Source: Mycolicibacterium phocaicum (GTDB lineage Bacteria > Actinomycetota > Actinomycetes > Mycobacteriales > Mycobacteriaceae). From it: DNA of 64,000 nt. The notes under the pieces are model-generated. The model was not told the origin of the DNA and ran no database searches. It saw only the letters and a program-made list of their open reading frames with translations. Positions 56,489-64,000 of the stretch are shown here, piece after piece. Position numbers and translations under genes: made by a program. How positions within the stretch are numbered: position 1 is the first letter of the stretch; each line of letters opens with the position of its first letter. The stretch covers positions 1,798,001 through 1,862,000 of the forward strand of contig NZ_AP022616.1 in assembly GCF_010731115.1 (NCBI RefSeq), in the 5' to 3' direction.

Positions 56489-57510
56489 CTGGGTGTGCAC
56501 CGTCCCGTGCTCTGTCCGGCCACCTTCACGTAAACCGGTTGTCCGCCTTTGCCGTTGAGTTTGAGCACCGCGTCGCAGAGGTAGAAGCTGAAGAAGTCGC
56601 CGTAGATGCCCTGCCGGGTCAGCGCCTTGTACTTGTCCGGCAGGGTGTTGATGAAGTTGTCGAAGTAGTCGTGGTCGGCGAGCACGAGTCCGGCGGTCCG
56701 GTCCACTTCATGGACGGTCTTGACCAGCGGCGGCCTGGCCTCGGTCAGCAGGCCGGCAATCGAGTTGGCCGCTGCATCGGTGTAGGCCACGGCATTCGAG
56801 ACGTCGGTCTTGCGTTGTGCCAGGCGGTCGACCAACTGCGACAGTGACACCACGGCTTTGTCGAGCTTGTCGCTCTTGCCGCCGAAGGAACTGAGCACGG
56901 TGTTCAGGTTGGTGACGACCTGCCCGATCAACTGGTCGCGGTCGGCCAGGGTGTTGGTGACCACCGCGGCCTGCGCCAGGAACGACCCTATCGACGGCCC
57001 CTGCCCCTGCAGCGCCTGGATCAGCTGCCCACTGAGATCGTTGATCTTGTCGGGGCTCAGGGCCGAGAACAACGGACGGAAACCACCGATGACGGCATCG
57101 AGGTCCAGCGCCGGCTGGGTCCGGTCGACGGGGATGGTGTCCCCCGCGTTGAGCTTCTTGGTGCCGCCGGCACCTTCCTCGAGCGCCAGGAACCGGTCAC
57201 CGACGACGTTGTCATACCGGATCACGGCACGGCTGCCCTCGGTCAGTACGACGGAACTGTCCGCGGTGAACTCGACCGTCACCGTGGAATCGCGGTTGAT
57301 CGACACGTTCTTGACCTGGCCGACCTCCACGCCCGCGATGCGAACGTGACTGTCCTTCTTCATGTTCGAGACGTTGATGAAGCGGGCGAAGTAGGTGTGA
57401 CCCTCGTCGAACCGCAGGTCGGCGAAGACCGCCCAGAGGGCGACGGTGCCGAGCAGACATACCGACAGGAAGACGGACAGGCGCAGGAGCGTGCCCCTAA
57501 GGTTCTCCAC
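56485..57510 (-). CDS. mceB: MCE family protein MceB
   Basis: A 341-residue protein with an N-terminal helix (about 8-28), an MCE domain (about 35-115, VRIAGVEVGQVKNVSI), and a helical C-terminal domain with Cys near the end. It is the shortest of the six Mce proteins here. GTG 57510 starts 39 nt after the mceA stop, with GGAGGG upstream. Confidence 0.93.
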   Translation of the reverse strand: MENLRGTLLRLSVFLSVCLLGTVALWAVFADLRFDEGHTYFARFINVSNMKKDSHVRIAGVEVGQVKNVSINRDSTVTVEFTADSSVVLTEGSRAVIRYDNVVGDRFLALEEGAGGTKKLNAGDTIPVDRTQPALDLDAVIGGFRPLFSALSPDKINDLSGQLIQALQGQGPSIGSFLAQAAVVTNTLADRDQLIGQVVTNLNTVLSSFGGKSDKLDKAVVSLSQLVDRLAQRKTDVSNAVAYTDAAANSIAGLLTEARPPLVKTVHEVDRTAGLVLADHDYFDNFINTLPDKYKALTRQGIYGDFFSFYLCDAVLKLNGKGGQPVYVKVAGQSTGRCTPR

Positions 57511-57549
57511 GACTTCCCTCCTGTCTCGGTCGTTGATTGGTCATCACGG

Positions 57550-58983
57550 TCAGTTCCCGCCCGCCTCGGCAGGCAACGCGGGGGCTTCGGCCGGCAGTGG
57601 CGGCGCCTCGGCGGGCGCCGGTGCCGACTGCGGTTGCGCGTCAGCGGGATTCGGCGGCGCGGGCGGCACACCGGGCCACAGCGGCACCCCGCCGGGGCCG
57701 TACAGCGGTGCGCCGTAGGGCGGCGCGCCGGGGTACGGGATCGGGCCGGGAGCGGGCCCGGGCAGGCACTGCCGGATGCTCGGCGCCTGAGGCACTGCGC
57801 GGGTGCTCTGGAACCACTGGCCCCAGCAGGGGCTGCCGATGCCCGGGTTCGGCCGGATGTCGAGCCCGGTGCCCCAGCCCGTGTTGGTGATCAGTTGCCG
57901 CACTGGAAAGTTCTTGGCGACGTCGGGCAGCGAGCCACAGCCGGGCTTCCCGCCGGGACCACCCTTGGCCGCGTTGATCGGCAGGTTGTCGGGGAACACG
58001 TACGGGTTCTTGCCGGGCAGCAGCGTCGCATCGAGGATCAGCGAGCGGCCATCGGCCCCGCCGAACACGCCCCACGCGCCGGTGTCGAGGAACTTCTTGG
58101 TGCCCTCCAGCCAGCAGGTGTATCCGGGGCTGTACTTGAGCAGCAGACTCGTCGTGGGTTCCAGCCCATTGATGGCGTCGACGAGGTTGTCCCGGTTCGG
58201 ACCCAGCAGGTCCGTGCCGGCCTCGGAGAATCCGATGACGTTCATCAGCAGGCTGTCGAGTGCCGTGGCCTTACCCGTCACCGTGCTGCTGGTGGTACTG
58301 GCGGCGTTGAGGATTTTCACGATGTTGTCGGCCGCCGCACCGTAGGTGTCACTGAACTGCTTGAACGACCGCCAGTCGTCACGAATCTTGTCCGAGCGTG
58401 AGTTGAGCGCCGTCAGTACCTCGTTGAGATCGGTTGTGGCCTGGCCCATTCGCTCACCCTGGCCACGGACGCCTTCGGCGACGGCGCTGAGCACCGAGTT
58501 CAGTTTCGCCGGATCCACCATGTCGAGCAGGTTGACGATGTTCTCGAAGACGGTGTCGACCTCGGTCGTCGTGTGTTCGGAGTGCAGCACCGCGCCGGCG
58601 GCCAACCGGGTGCTGCTGGGCGACGACGGATAAACCAGATCGACGAACTTGGCGCCGAACGCCGTTGTGACACTCACCTGCGCACCGACATTGGCGGGGA
58701 TGTACTTCACCTGGTCCGGGTCGAGCTTGAGTTGCAGGGTCGCCCCCGACTGGCCCACGTCGATCTGGCTGACACGGCCCACCAGCACGCCGCGCATCTT
58801 GACCTTGGCGTTGGTCTCCAGCACCAGACCCGCCCGGTCCGCCATGACCGTCACGGGCACATAGGGTTTCGCGGCACCGGTGAAGATGACCGTGGTCACC
58901 ACCATGAACAGCACCACGGCCGTGATCAGGATCAGGGCCCACCATGAGTTCGAGATCCGGCGATCTCCCTTGCGCGCTTCCAC
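57550..58983 (-). CDS. mceA: MCE family protein MceA
   Basis: A 477-residue protein with an N-terminal helix (about 14-36), an MCE domain (about 42-120, VKMRGVLVGRVSQIDV), a conserved cysteine-containing region (YTCWLEG, CGSLPDVAK, SPCWGQW), and a Pro/Ala-rich tail. It begins 3 nt after the yrbEB stop. The subclass (mce1-4 or another) cannot be set from the sequence by eye. Confidence 0.93.
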   Translation of the reverse strand: MEARKGDRRISNSWWALILITAVVLFMVVTTVIFTGAAKPYVPVTVMADRAGLVLETNAKVKMRGVLVGRVSQIDVGQSGATLQLKLDPDQVKYIPANVGAQVSVTTAFGAKFVDLVYPSSPSSTRLAAGAVLHSEHTTTEVDTVFENIVNLLDMVDPAKLNSVLSAVAEGVRGQGERMGQATTDLNEVLTALNSRSDKIRDDWRSFKQFSDTYGAAADNIVKILNAASTTSSTVTGKATALDSLLMNVIGFSEAGTDLLGPNRDNLVDAINGLEPTTSLLLKYSPGYTCWLEGTKKFLDTGAWGVFGGADGRSLILDATLLPGKNPYVFPDNLPINAAKGGPGGKPGCGSLPDVAKNFPVRQLITNTGWGTGLDIRPNPGIGSPCWGQWFQSTRAVPQAPSIRQCLPGPAPGPIPYPGAPPYGAPLYGPGGVPLWPGVPPAPPNPADAQPQSAPAPAEAPPLPAEAPALPAEAGGN

Positions 58984-58986
58984 CGG

Positions 58987-59841
58987 CTAACCCGCCATGT
59001 TGAAGTTGCCGGACTGGCCGTAGATGGCCAGTGAGATGAACACGATCTCGACGGCCGCGATCACCATCGACAGACGCACCGCACGGCCGACCGCCTCACC
59101 CACGCCGGCGGGACCGCCGGAAGCGGCAAAGCCGAAGTACGTGTGCACCAACATGATCACGACAGTGATGGCGACGCACTGGACGAACGACCAGATGAGG
59201 TCGGTCGGGTTGAGGAACGTGTTGAAGTAGTGGTCGTACACACCGGCGCCCTGCCCGTAGACCGTCGTGGTGCCCATGCGCGCGGCGAAGAACGCCATCA
59301 TGACCGCGACGCAGTACAGCGGGATCACCACGACCACCGCGGCCAGGACCCGGGTCGACGCGAGGTAGGTGATGCTGCGGATGCCGATCACCTCGAGGGC
59401 GTCGATCTCTTCGTTGATCCGCATGGCACCGATCTGCGCGGTGGCGCCGGCGCCGATGGTGGCCGACAGCGCCACGGCCGTGGTCGCCGGCACGATCATC
59501 CGCACGTTGAGGAACGCCGAAGCAAAACCCGTGAGCGCCTCGAAGCCCACGGACGAGAACTGGTTGTAGCCCTGGATCGCCACGAGGGCACCCGTCGTCA
59601 TCGTCAGGAAGCCGACGATCGCGACCGTGCCACCGACGACGACGAGCGCGCCGGTGCCCAAACCTGTTGCGGCGATGAGCCGTAACAGCTCCGCACGATA
59701 GTTGACGACGGCATCGGGAATCGACCCGATGGTGTGCGAATAGAAGGCACCCTGCTCACCGATGCGATTCCAGCGCGCCACCGAGGTCTTGGCCAGTTTG
59801 TCGAGCCGCGGGAATCTGCGGCTGGGGACGTCGACAGTCAT
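58987..59841 (-). CDS. yrbEB: YrbEB, MlaE-type permease subunit of the Mce transporter
   Basis: A 284-residue integral membrane protein with about five to six helices. It has the family motif GATAQIGAMRINEEIDALEVIGI, the EQ-loop-type cytoplasmic part that meets the MceG ATPase, which is encoded elsewhere. ATG 59841 has AGGGAGAG upstream, 7 nt after the yrbEA stop. Confidence 0.94.
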   Translation of the reverse strand: MTVDVPSRRFPRLDKLAKTSVARWNRIGEQGAFYSHTIGSIPDAVVNYRAELLRLIAATGLGTGALVVVGGTVAIVGFLTMTTGALVAIQGYNQFSSVGFEALTGFASAFLNVRMIVPATTAVALSATIGAGATAQIGAMRINEEIDALEVIGIRSITYLASTRVLAAVVVVIPLYCVAVMMAFFAARMGTTTVYGQGAGVYDHYFNTFLNPTDLIWSFVQCVAITVVIMLVHTYFGFAASGGPAGVGEAVGRAVRLSMVIAAVEIVFISLAIYGQSGNFNMAG

Positions 59842-59848
59842 CTCTCCC

Positions 59849-60622
59849 TCACGACACCGTGTACTGGATCGCGACCGCGGTCACGATGACGTTGATGGCG
59901 AACAGCACCATGAAGGTGAAGACCACGGTCTCGTTGACGGCGTTCCCCACACCCGCGGGGCCGCCGCGCACGGAAGTGCCCTTGTAGCAAGCGATCAGGC
60001 CGGCCGCCATGCCGAACAGCGTCGCCTTGATGAGCGCGACGATGATGTCCCCGGGACCGGTGAGCAGGTTCAGGCCGCCGACGAACGCACCCGGAGACAC
60101 GTGCTGCACGGTGGTACAGAACAGGAACGCACCGGTCAGGCCGACGAGGATCACCGTCGCCGACAGCGCCAGCGCCACCGTGGTGGCGGCCAGCACGCGG
60201 GGCACCACGAGCGAACGGATGGGGTTGATGCCCATCACGCGCAGCGCGTCGAGTTCTTCGCGGATGGTCCGCGCCCCGAGGTCGGCGCACATCGCCGTCG
60301 CGCCGGCCCCCGACACCACCAGCACCGTGACGATGGGGCCGATCTGGTTGACGGTGCCGATCGCGGCGCCGGTGCCGGAGAAGTCGGCTGCGCCGAATTC
60401 GGTCAGGAGAATGTTGAAGGTGAATGTCAGCAACACCGCGAACGGCATCGTGAGCAGCAGCGCGGGCAGGACGGACACGCGCGCGACGAACCACGTTTGC
60501 ATGACGTATTCATGCCATGCGAACGGCGGTTGAAACATTTGCACAAAAGTGTCGAACGTCATCGCGAAGAAGCCGCCCAGTGAAGTAACCGGCTTCGCCG
60601 CTGTGCGAGCAATCGTCACCAT
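59849..60622 (-). CDS. yrbEA: YrbEA, MlaE-type permease subunit of the Mce transporter
   Basis: About 257 residues with five to six membrane helices and GATAMCADLGARTIREELDALRVMGI, the counterpart of the motif in YrbEB. It is the first gene of the mce operon. I chose the GTG/ATG at about 60622 (MVTIARTAAK); the frame also allows 60646. Upstream is a 320-bp gene-free region with palindromes, then two LuxR-type genes. Confidence 0.9.
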   Translation of the reverse strand: MVTIARTAAKPVTSLGGFFAMTFDTFVQMFQPPFAWHEYVMQTWFVARVSVLPALLLTMPFAVLLTFTFNILLTEFGAADFSGTGAAIGTVNQIGPIVTVLVVSGAGATAMCADLGARTIREELDALRVMGINPIRSLVVPRVLAATTVALALSATVILVGLTGAFLFCTTVQHVSPGAFVGGLNLLTGPGDIIVALIKATLFGMAAGLIACYKGTSVRGGPAGVGNAVNETVVFTFMVLFAINVIVTAVAIQYTVS

Positions 60623-60967
60623 TTGCCGCCCGCACTTTCCAACCATTGCGCCGAATCCACTACGTATGGTCGATAAGCGATCGCTGCGGCCAACATGGGT
60701 GGAGACGCTATCAATGTAGGTCAGCCGTCAGCCACCTCCAGATGGAGGGATTCAGGCCTGTGAGTTGTCCCCCATCGGGGTGACTATTGTGCTCTACATC
60801 ACACGGTGCCGGCGGTACCGGAATTCCACAGCAATAGCACAGTCAAGCCATATCAGATAATTGCTGAATTCGCACCAGAACAGAAATGCAGGCCAGTTTT
60901 TTAATTCACCACAGCGGCAATATCGAAAGCGCCCCGAAAACCCGACGGAGGCCGAAAGCACGCACGG
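60623..60967. promoter_or_regulatory. gene-free control region before the mce operon
   Basis: About 345 bp without a supported gene, richer in A and T than its surroundings. It contains a perfect inverted repeat CCTCCA-GA-TGGAGG (60735-60748), a near-symmetric CCCC/GGGG element at about 60768-60785, and promoter-like minus-strand hexamers around 60660-60720. It probably carries the mce promoter and regulator sites. Confidence 0.5.
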
Positions 60968-62041
60968 CTATCGCGCCTGTTCACCGAATCTGGACTGCGC
61001 GTCCATGTAGAGCGTGATCGCCTCCAACCGATTGGCCGCGCCGATCTTGCGCAGGATGCGTTTCACGTGCGTCTTGACGGTTTCCACCGACACGACCAAC
61101 CCCTCGGCGATCTCCGCATTGGAGTCGCCCCGCACCATCCTGGCGAACACCTCACGCTCGCGGCTGGACAACGCCGCCGTGACCGCATCGACCGCCGCGG
61201 CCGGCGCGAACACGTCGTCGTCACCGCCGGGGTCCAGGCTGACGGCGGTGCCGGCGATGCGGTCGGCTTCCTCCGCCAACCGGGCGGCGGCCCCGATGAT
61301 CGATACCCGAAGCTGTTCCATCCGTTCGGAATTCAACAGCCGCTCGTAGACGAACGAATACACCGCCAACAGCAGTCCCAACGTCTCGACGTCACCGTCG
61401 GCGATGGCACCCCGCGCGCGGAACATGTGGACCAGTGCCACCACTTTCGACTCGACGACAATGGGGGCGACCAGATAGTCCGCAGCGCCCAGTATGTCGC
61501 AGAAGCCCTCGCTGGCCGGCGCCTCATCGCCGCCGGCGTGGATGACCCGCCGGAATCTGACGCAGTCCTGTTCGGCGGCAGCGACATTGCGCGGCACCGG
61601 TTTTCCGGTACCGCGCGTGCCGTGCGATGTCACGGGGATGAACTTGTCGGGAGCGATGGACGACAGCACCGCACTGCTGAACCCGATGGTGTGGCAGAGC
61701 TCGGCGCACACCTGGCGCTCGAGTGCCTGCAGCGACGGCGCCGCTTTCAACCGCCGGATGCTGTCGATCACCGAGCGCGCCGTGGCACCGGAGTCGTCAC
61801 CGCTGATCAGGCGCGCCTCGACCTGCGCCTGCAACGACGCCATCAGCAGCCGCTGCGCCACGGCGGGCATCAGTGCGATGCCCTCGCCGTCGTCGCCGAA
61901 CAGCACTTCCTCCGTGGTCGCCGCCGAGTTGGCAATGGCCTCCTCGAGAGTGGTCGCCTTGTCCGCTCGCGGCAGGTTGAGCACGCTGCGCAGGTGTCCG
62001 TCGATCTGATTGAGCCTGGTCACCATCGCACGGCGCGTCAT
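60968..62041 (-). CDS. GAF-domain LuxR-family regulator (second)
   Basis: A 357-residue regulator with a GAF-like sensor (about 110-230, with VAPIVVESKVVALVHMFRARG) and a C-terminal LuxR helix-turn-helix (about 290-345, LSSREREVFARMVRG and SVETVKTHVKRILRKIGAANR). ATG 62041 overlaps the stop of the paralogous gene upstream (ATGA). It lies upstream of the mce operon on the same strand and may regulate it; no such regulator is known for the standard mce1-mce4 operons. Confidence 0.88.
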   Translation of the reverse strand: MTRRAMVTRLNQIDGHLRSVLNLPRADKATTLEEAIANSAATTEEVLFGDDGEGIALMPAVAQRLLMASLQAQVEARLISGDDSGATARSVIDSIRRLKAAPSLQALERQVCAELCHTIGFSSAVLSSIAPDKFIPVTSHGTRGTGKPVPRNVAAAEQDCVRFRRVIHAGGDEAPASEGFCDILGAADYLVAPIVVESKVVALVHMFRARGAIADGDVETLGLLLAVYSFVYERLLNSERMEQLRVSIIGAAARLAEEADRIAGTAVSLDPGGDDDVFAPAAAVDAVTAALSSREREVFARMVRGDSNAEIAEGLVVSVETVKTHVKRILRKIGAANRLEAITLYMDAQSRFGEQAR

Positions 62042-63096
62042 CGCGACGGTCCGCTCCCCACGCCGGCGTCCATCGCCAGATACATCGCGAGGGCGGCCGC
62101 GCGGTTGGTGGTGCCGAACTTCTCGGCGATGCGCTTGAGATGGGACTTGACGGTGCCCTCGGAGATCTCCAGACAGCGCGCGATGTCGCGATTGGTGGCT
62201 CCGGTCGCCACGTAGGACATGACCTCCCGCTCACGCGGGGTCAGCTCGGCCGCGACGACGGGCGCGCTCGTCGGCTGGACATCCGGCTCGCACTCGCCTG
62301 CATCCGACACGACAGCGCCACCCGGTGCGGGCCGCGTCATGAGGTGATCCATTGTGGCGCAGAGTTTGTCGACCTCGACGCGCTGCTGCGTAACCTTCTC
62401 TGCCAGAACGGCCCGCTCGTACACCACGGCCAGGCATTCGGCGAATGCCTCGAGCAGATCGAACTGATCCATGACCGTGGTGCCGGGGGCTTCGGGGAAA
62501 TCGGCGTGCAGCATCCCGATCACCGCGCCGCCGACGGTGATCGGTGCCGCGAGGTAGTCCAGCCGGGCCGACGCGGTCGGGCGGGACACGACGACGCCGT
62601 GTCGCCCGCGGATCAGGGCGGCCTCTGCCTCGGCGTCCTCGAACCGGACGGGCACGCCCACCGAGAACCCATGGAAGGACAGCGATGTCGCACCGCGGCC
62701 ATGCAGATGCCGCGGCAGCCAATCGTGCTCGCGGACCGTGGAGACCATGACGCGGCTGAATCCGAAGTCCCGGCACAGCAGTGTCATGGCGGCCTTGATG
62801 GTCTCCCGCGACGAGGTGCCGCGCAACGAATCGACGGCGTGGCGAATGGCAGTCACGCGCCCGGCACCATGGGCCACCGCGCGACGGCTCAGCTCACGGC
62901 GGAGCCGCTGGACGCCGGCCAACACGTCTTCGGTCGCGGTGCCGGCACTGCGCTGGCGTTCGAGGCGGCGGCGGAAGCGGTCGAGTTGCCGGTCCAGCTC
63001 GCGGTAGGCGCCGGGATCGCGAAGATTGCGGCCCAGCGAGTGCAGTCGGTCCGCTCCCGTCGTCGTCGCAGCGTGCCCGGCGATGAGCGTGGCCAT
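62038..63096 (-). CDS. GAF-domain LuxR-family regulator (first)
   Basis: A 352-residue regulator, paralogue of the next gene. GAF sensor (about 100-235, with LAAPITVGGAVIGMLHADFPE) and LuxR helix-turn-helix (about 287-343, LTPREREVMSYVATGATN and SEGTVKSHLKRIAEKFGTTNR). ATG 63096 has GGGGAG upstream. The two genes overlap by 4 nt and so are made together. Confidence 0.88.
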   Translation of the reverse strand: MATLIAGHAATTTGADRLHSLGRNLRDPGAYRELDRQLDRFRRRLERQRSAGTATEDVLAGVQRLRRELSRRAVAHGAGRVTAIRHAVDSLRGTSSRETIKAAMTLLCRDFGFSRVMVSTVREHDWLPRHLHGRGATSLSFHGFSVGVPVRFEDAEAEAALIRGRHGVVVSRPTASARLDYLAAPITVGGAVIGMLHADFPEAPGTTVMDQFDLLEAFAECLAVVYERAVLAEKVTQQRVEVDKLCATMDHLMTRPAPGGAVVSDAGECEPDVQPTSAPVVAAELTPREREVMSYVATGATNRDIARCLEISEGTVKSHLKRIAEKFGTTNRAAALAMYLAMDAGVGSGPSR

Positions 63097-63360
63097 TCAC
63101 TCCCCTGCCTCGAGGTCGAAAACGGGACTGGTGCCAACATGTTCCGCGGTGCGCGCAGACGGGTCGGACCCGCGGCAGCTCTGCCCAGCTGCGACCGATG
63201 CGCGTTCAACAACCGTTTGAAATGTTGCTACGCAGATTCTGCGTGGACGACAGCTTTCGACCTATGTCCGCAACCGACGAAAAAACCAGCGTCGCCCGCT
63301 CTGCTCTGTCCTGACACGACAAATCTGTGAGTCAGCAAACCGCCGGAGCTACAGACCGGC

Positions 63361-64000
63361 CTACAGATAAGCGGTCTGATTGACCAACCGGACCGCGGAA
63401 CCGCCGTCGCCGAAGAACTCCGCGATGCTCAGCGACGCCAGATCCAGGTGCAGGCGGTACAGGATGCCGGGCCCCGCATCGAGCGCCTGCCGCAGGATCG
63501 TCTTGATCGGCGTGACATGCGAGACCACGAGTACCGTCGTCGCACCGTGCTCGGCGATGATCCGGTTGCGGGCGCGGCGAATCCGGTGCGTCACCGTATC
63601 GAAGCTCTCCCCATCCGGCGGCGCTACGCTGGTGTCCCCCAGCCAGCTGCGGTGCAATTCCGGATCCCGTTCGGCCGCTTCGCGGAAGGTCAGGCCTTCC
63701 CAGGCACCGAAGTCGGTCTCGATCAGGTCGTCGTCGACGGTGACATCGAGGCCCAGCGCACTCGCCGCCGCCTTCGCGGTGTCCAGCGCCCGTTGCAGCG
63801 GCGAGCTGATCACCGCCGAGATGCCGTCGATGCCAGCGATATACGCCGCGGCCGCCGCGGCCTGCTCGCGTCCCAGTTCGGTCAGCGGCGGGTTACCCCG
63901 GCCCGAGTAGCGCCGGTGCACCGACAATTCGGTCTGCCCGTGCCGCAGCAGCAGGAACCGGGTCGGCGCGCCGACGGCACCGGTCCAACCGGGCGCGGAT
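63361..64000 (-). CDS. histidine-phosphatase part of a bifunctional RNase H/alpha-ribazole phosphatase, partial
   Basis: The frame is open to the window edge, about 213 residues to the stop at 63361. The phosphatase motif RHGQTE and the downstream RRYSGRGNPPLTELG and SSPLQRALDTA identify a phosphoglycerate-mutase-like domain. GWTG.VGAPTR just before it matches the linker of Rv2228c, whose RNase HI domain would lie outside the window. As an alpha-ribazole phosphatase it would serve the same cobalamin pathway as cobU-cobT-cobS here. Confidence 0.88.
   Translation of the reverse strand, partial: SAPGWTGAVGAPTRFLLLRHGQTELSVHRRYSGRGNPPLTELGREQAAAAAAYIAGIDGISAVISSPLQRALDTAKAAASALGLDVTVDDDLIETDFGAWEGLTFREAAERDPELHRSWLGDTSVAPPDGESFDTVTHRIRRARNRIIAEHGATTVLVVSHVTPIKTILRQALDAGPGILYRLHLDLASLSIAEFFGDGGSAVRLVNQTAYL

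Overview
The window is high-GC actinobacterial DNA and almost certainly comes from a non-tuberculous, Mycolicibacterium-like mycobacterium. Supporting signs are ctaC/ctaF next to an MmpS protein, a PepB/DlaT/LipB/LipA run, glnA1-glnE-glnA2, Hip1/CaeA-type proteases, an RNase P RNA gene, a complete mce operon, frequent GTG starts, and many genes with a TAnnnT -10 element 6-8 nt before the start codon (leaderless mRNAs). From memory, the gene order follows the M. tuberculosis Rv2197c-Rv2228c backbone, with several insertions.

Layout. 0-1.1 kb: an unrecognised partial gene divergent from a TetR regulator, with a palindrome between them. 1.1-4.2 kb (minus): DUF2561 membrane protein, mmpS3, ctaF, ctaC. 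4.4-14.97 kb: asnB, adoK, a membrane protein, an IscA/HesB protein, glycerate kinase, a DUF3043 protein, cobU-cobT-cobS, ilvE, gcvT. 14.98-19.2 kb: an accessory cassette of an unknown minus-strand gene, two WXG100-type proteins, a large protein with a C-terminal PD-(D/E)XK nuclease-toxin domain, a HEAT-like candidate immunity gene, a second candidate immunity gene (DUF7832-like) and a YbaB/EbfC-like gene. This looks like a type VII secretion (ESX) effector/immunity module and is the most interesting part of the window. 19.3-30.8 kb: adenylate cyclase, pepB, a small secreted protein, an EphD-like hydrolase, dlaT, an epimerase, lipB, lipA, a DUF4191 protein, an RDD protein, glnA1. 31-46.3 kb: darcynin, DoxX, F420-type LLM oxidoreductase, thioesterase, glnE, glnA2, two Hip1-family proteases, a WS/DGAT acyltransferase, panB, an enoyl-CoA hydratase, a CYTH-CHAD protein, rnpB.

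46.3-63.1 kb: a second inserted block. It holds a small membrane protein, a methyltransferase, a thioredoxin-reductase-like flavoprotein divergent from an XRE-cupin regulator, then a minus-strand mce operon (yrbEA, yrbEB, mceA-F, two Mce-associated proteins, a DUF732 protein and a CAP-domain protein) preceded by two tandem GAF-LuxR regulators. The window ends inside a gene for the bifunctional RNase H/alpha-ribazole phosphatase (Rv2228c-like).

Functional themes are respiration (CtaC/CtaF), nitrogen assimilation and its control (GlnA1, GlnE, GlnA2, AsnB), lipoic acid synthesis feeding DlaT and the glycine cleavage system, late cobalamin synthesis, and cell-envelope or lipid traffic (MmpS3, Hip1-like, DGAT, Mce). 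Long perfect hairpins sit at convergent gene junctions and after several operons, and probably act as terminators. No tRNA, insertion sequence, phage or CRISPR feature was seen.
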